Origin: an uncultured Bacteroidota bacterium
GTDB taxonomy: Bacteria > Bacteroidota > Bacteroidia > 2-12-FULL-35-15
Assembly: GCA_903833025.1 (NCBI GenBank)
Contig: CAILDT010000482.1
Span: forward strand, 1-8,706
DNA: 8,706 nucleotides
Reading direction: 5' to 3'
Notes under the pieces: model-generated
What the model was told of the DNA's origin: nothing
Databases searched by the model: none
The model's input: the letters and a program-made list of their open reading frames with translations, nothing else
Program-made: the position numbers and the translations under genes
Shown here: piece by piece, positions 6,702-8,706 of the stretch
How the letters are laid out: every line of letters begins with the position of its first letter
Position numbering within the stretch: the first letter of the stretch is position 1

Positions 6702-7136
6702 TTATTTCTTCGTTGTATAAATTACTTCTTCATTTTTCAATATAAAAACGCCAAACGGCACTACTTCGCCTTTTATCTTTATAATAAAATTATTTGTTTC
6801 GTCGGTTTTTTTGCATTTTACCACTAACGAATGTTTGCTTGGCGAATAATTGCAACCAATCACTTCGGGCAGTTTTTTAATGTTTGCAACTAATTGTGCT
6901 GAATCTTTCGCAGAAACAACTTTATCATTCGTACCTATTACGAATTTGCTGTAAATATTATCAAAAGTAGCTTTGCCTGCATTTTTATTTGCATCCATTT
7001 GAGTTCGCATCGTAGTTTCGTTCAAAACTTGTTCATTGTTTTGTGCAAACAATGATAAATTAGCGGTAACACAAAACATTAAAATAAGTGTAGCGATAAT
7101 TTTTGTTGTAAATGTGGGTGTAGTTTGTTTGTTCAT
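6702..7136 (-). CDS. Small exported protein of unknown function, coupled to the giant gene
   Basis: The protein is 144 residues from the ATG at 7136. The open frame can be extended to a TTG at 7181, but the ATG gives a proper signal peptide: basic MNKQTTPTFTTK, a hydrophobic core, and a cleavage site LSLFA|Q after residue 31. The 15 extra upstream residues are highly basic and would spoil it. The mature part is about 113 residues, lysine-rich, with two cysteines 13 apart (IGCNYSPSK...VVKC) and a C-terminal strand-rich segment (VVPFGVFILKNEEVIY). The stretch NIKKLPEVIGCNYSP...LVVKC faintly recalls the loop-strand rhythm of heavy-metal-associated-like ferredoxin folds, but no metal-binding CxxC is present. 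No family is recognised. Its stop lies 3 bases before the first ATG of the giant gene, which suggests co-transcription. No lipobox is visible (LMFC does not fit). Confidence 0.8.
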   Translation of the reverse strand: MNKQTTPTFTTKIIATLILMFCVTANLSLFAQNNEQVLNETTMRTQMDANKNAGKATFDNIYSKFVIGTNDKVVSAKDSAQLVANIKKLPEVIGCNYSPSKHSLVVKCKKTDETNNFIIKIKGEVVPFGVFILKNEEVIYTTKK

Positions 7137-7298
7137 TTTTTGTTGTATTAAGTTTTTATAATTTTTTCTTTTATCAGGCAACCAATTTTTTTGTTTGCGT
7201 CAGTATTTTTAAAGACTCCAAAATTAGCAAAAAGGTTGCATCGATTAATAATTAATTTAAGTTGCTTTTTTCAGACTGCTAATCTATAAAAAAAACCT
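7137..7298. other. Intergenic gap between propeller gene and small exported gene
   Basis: This AT-rich 162-base gap separates the stop of the propeller gene from the preferred ATG of the 144-residue gene. Read on the minus strand it begins with AGG and eight T residues, contains the candidate promoter at 7219-7226, and ends in an A-rich leader (ACAACAAAAA) before the ATG. That leader has no Shine-Dalgarno sequence, as is usual for Bacteroidota. No RNA gene or riboswitch-like fold was recognised. Confidence 0.6.
7219..7226 (-). promoter_or_regulatory. Candidate Bacteroidota -7 promoter element (TAATTTTG)
   Basis: Read on the minus strand, TAATTTTG matches the Bacteroidota primary sigma factor -7 consensus TAnnTTTG exactly. 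The expected TTG-type -33 element is not clear about 19-22 bases upstream, where only AT-rich sequence (TTATTAA) is seen. Transcription would start near 7214, giving a leader of about 78 bases to the ATG of the 144-residue gene. It would drive that gene together with the giant gene. In an AT-rich gap such a match can occur by chance. Confidence 0.45.
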
Positions 7299-8706
7299 TT
7301 ATTGTGCCACTAATTTCCCTATGGAAATAACTTTTTCTTTTTCAATTATTTTGTAAAAATAAATACCACTTGTTAATTTTTCTTTCCCGATTACTATTTT
7401 ATTGTCCGTTCCAAAGTTTTTACTCATTATTTCCTGCCCAACTATGTTATAAACTTTTAATATCAGATTTTCCATTTTCTCTGAAGAAGAAATTTCAATT
7501 GTTGTTTGCGAAGCGAATGGATTTGGATAAACAATAGTTTTTATTCCAACTTCCTCCTTATTATTAATTCCTACAGTGGTTCCGCAATGCCCCGAATTTG
7601 CTGTTGGGTTTCGCATATAGCGTATTTTGTGTAACGCATCAACATAAATAATATGCACCGCACAGCCCGTATAAGCCACAAAAGTGGAGTTTCCGGTAAA
7701 GCTATATGGAACGTCCCACGTGGTGCCGCCATCAGCAGAGTGCATATATTTTGCACCATTGCTGCCACCGCAAACCACGTGTAAATCGTTGCCATTACGA
7801 ACCATATCGGGGTAGAAAAAAGTATTTAAGGTATCCGTTGTAATGTTCATAGGTGCTGCCCAAGTAGCACCTGTATCAGCCGATTGATTTAATAGTATTT
7901 GATAATGGTTGCCCGATGTGCTGCCTGCCGAAACCACATCCACGTGAGCCCCATCAACACTAACCATTGTGCTGTAATCGTATTGTGGAGTTACCATCAA
8001 ATCTGGTCCCCAGGTTACTCCGTAATCGGCAGATTCTTTATAAAAAATTTGAAACTGCCCGCTTCTTTTATCGTTCCACGACATATGTACGTGGCTGCCT
8101 TGTGCTGTTATTGCTTCATCTTCGGAGCGATTTACTGCAAAACTAAGTTGCTGATGCGGGCTCCACGTTAAACCATTATCGGTGGAACGAAGAAAAAATA
8201 TTTCGGTATTGTAAGGCATTTGAGAAGTTACATAATCATTGGCAACGTAAACGATATTGCCCGAAACAGCCACTGCGGGCCAATCGGCAATGGCGGTATC
8301 CAACAATATATTTGCCGCCCAAGTGTTTCCGCCATCGATGGAATGTTTATACCACGACGACCGTTTGCCGCTCACAGGGTCGATATATCGCCAAACTACG
8401 TGTACGTTATTTCCGTTTACGGCTATCGCGGGATTCCAATCATTACTGCTTGTATCAGTTATGTTTATTGGCGCACTCCAGGTTAAGCCGGTATCAACCG
8501 ACCGAGAATAATAAAGTGCCGAATGTGTTGAAGTATGCTTATCGCACCAAATAACGTGAATGGTATCGCCACTTACGCCGAGGCACGAACCCATACTTTC
8601 GTTTAATCCGGCAGAATGTGCAGCTGGCGAAAGGTTTATTGGCGCGCTCCATTGTGCAGTTGCCAAAAATGGCAAACAGATAATTGCCACTAAAATGGTA
8701 AGCACT
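7299..8706 (-). CDS. T9SS-secreted Asp-box beta-propeller (BNR/sialidase-like fold) protein, 5' end outside window
   Basis: At least 468 residues are visible. The first in-window start-like codon is a GTG at 8703-8705, followed at once by a hydrophobic signal-peptide core (LTILVAIICLPFLATA|Q) with no basic N-region, so the true start probably lies a few codons beyond the edge. Six Asp-boxes (S-x-D-x-G-x-T-W) begin at residues 69, 122, 174, 225, 275 and 323, spaced about 50 apart, as expected for a six-bladed propeller. Residues about 387-468 are a type A T9SS tail (YPNPF, VYNIVGQEI, SGIYFYKI, GKLVAQ). No FRIP motif is seen, and the arginines do not form a recognisable sialidase triad, so enzymatic sialidase activity is not supported. 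A binding or structural propeller is equally possible. It may be the first gene of a unit with the two genes downstream, but a 162-base gap with its own candidate promoter argues for partial independence. Confidence 0.88.
   Translation of the reverse strand, partial: VLTILVAIICLPFLATAQWSAPINLSPAAHSAGLNESMGSCLGVSGDTIHVIWCDKHTSTHSALYYSRSVDTGLTWSAPINITDTSSNDWNPAIAVNGNNVHVVWRYIDPVSGKRSSWYKHSIDGGNTWAANILLDTAIADWPAVAVSGNIVYVANDYVTSQMPYNTEIFFLRSTDNGLTWSPHQQLSFAVNRSEDEAITAQGSHVHMSWNDKRSGQFQIFYKESADYGVTWGPDLMVTPQYDYSTMVSVDGAHVDVVSAGSTSGNHYQILLNQSADTGATWAAPMNITTDTLNTFFYPDMVRNGNDLHVVCGGSNGAKYMHSADGGTTWDVPYSFTGNSTFVAYTGCAVHIIYVDALHKIRYMRNPTANSGHCGTTVGINNKEEVGIKTIVYPNPFASQTTIEISSSEKMENLILKVYNIVGQEIMSKNFGTDNKIVIGKEKLTSGIYFYKIIEKEKVISIGKLVAQ
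7302..7547 (-). other. Type A T9SS C-terminal sorting domain (Por secretion system tail)
   Basis: These are the last 82 residues of the propeller protein. The hallmarks are IVYPNPF at the start, an amphipathic strand TTIEISS, KVYNIVGQEI, the KLTSGIYFYKI strand and the terminal ISIGKLVAQ. In the known family this tail is recognised by the type IX translocon and often removed by the PorU sortase on export. A Cys-containing linker (NPTANSGHCGTTVGINN) separates it from the propeller. Confidence 0.92.

Noticed and set aside
7070..7080. Possible lipoprotein lipobox in the small exported protein (LMFC)
   Set aside because: Phe directly before Cys does not fit the lipobox, and a standard signal peptidase I site (LFA|Q) follows at the end of the hydrophobic core.
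7288..7327. Possible terminator after the propeller gene (5-bp stem TTTCC/GGAAA at 7314-7327 plus an eight-T run on the minus strand at 7288-7295)
   Set aside because: The stem is short, lies inside the coding end and is about 18 bases away from the T run, so it does not make an intrinsic terminator.
7571..8554. Alternative frames of 74-90 codons inside the propeller gene on both strands
   Set aside because: They overlap a well-supported coding frame with Asp-boxes and a T9SS tail, and their translations show no recognisable domain.
8703..8705. GTG as the start codon of the propeller gene
   Set aside because: It is immediately followed by the hydrophobic core with no basic residues, and the frame remains open to the window edge. 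The real start is probably outside.

Overview
The window reads as Bacteroidota (Bacteroidetes) chromosomal DNA. It is AT-rich and gene starts lack Shine-Dalgarno sequences, having A-rich leaders instead. One -7 type promoter element matches TAnnTTTG. The decisive clue is that two genes end in type IX secretion system (T9SS) sorting domains, one type A and one type B. A genus cannot be named from the sequence.

Layout, right to left because the three main genes are on the minus strand. (1) 7299-8706 is an exported six-Asp-box beta-propeller protein with a type A T9SS tail; its 5' end runs off the window. (2) 7137-7298 is a 162-base gap with a candidate promoter. (3) 6702-7136 is a 144-residue exported protein of unknown function. 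(4) 219-6698 is a 2159-residue secreted protein starting 3 bases after that gene's stop, or 18-21 bases later at the alternative starts. It contains a signal peptide, two N-terminal beta-rich domains joined by an eight-proline linker, an Ig-like domain, thirteen ~95-residue PKD-like repeats interrupted once, two further Ig-like domains, two classical PKD domains and a type B T9SS tail. (5) 165-195 is a strong hairpin terminator for this unit. (6) 1-92, plus strand, is probably the 3' end of a convergent gene.

Inferred biology: genes 3 and 4 look like a two-gene transcription unit that exports a very long, flexible, disulfide-rich surface filament or adhesin. The propeller gene upstream may be transcribed separately. 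The most unusual property is that the giant protein has no lysine or arginine between residue 21 (signal peptide) and residue 2001, about 1,979 residues. Each of the thirteen repeats keeps the same pair of cysteines. Sequence relationships between repeats suggest that blocks of several repeats were duplicated. No RNA genes, CRISPR arrays, insertion sequences or attachment sites were seen.
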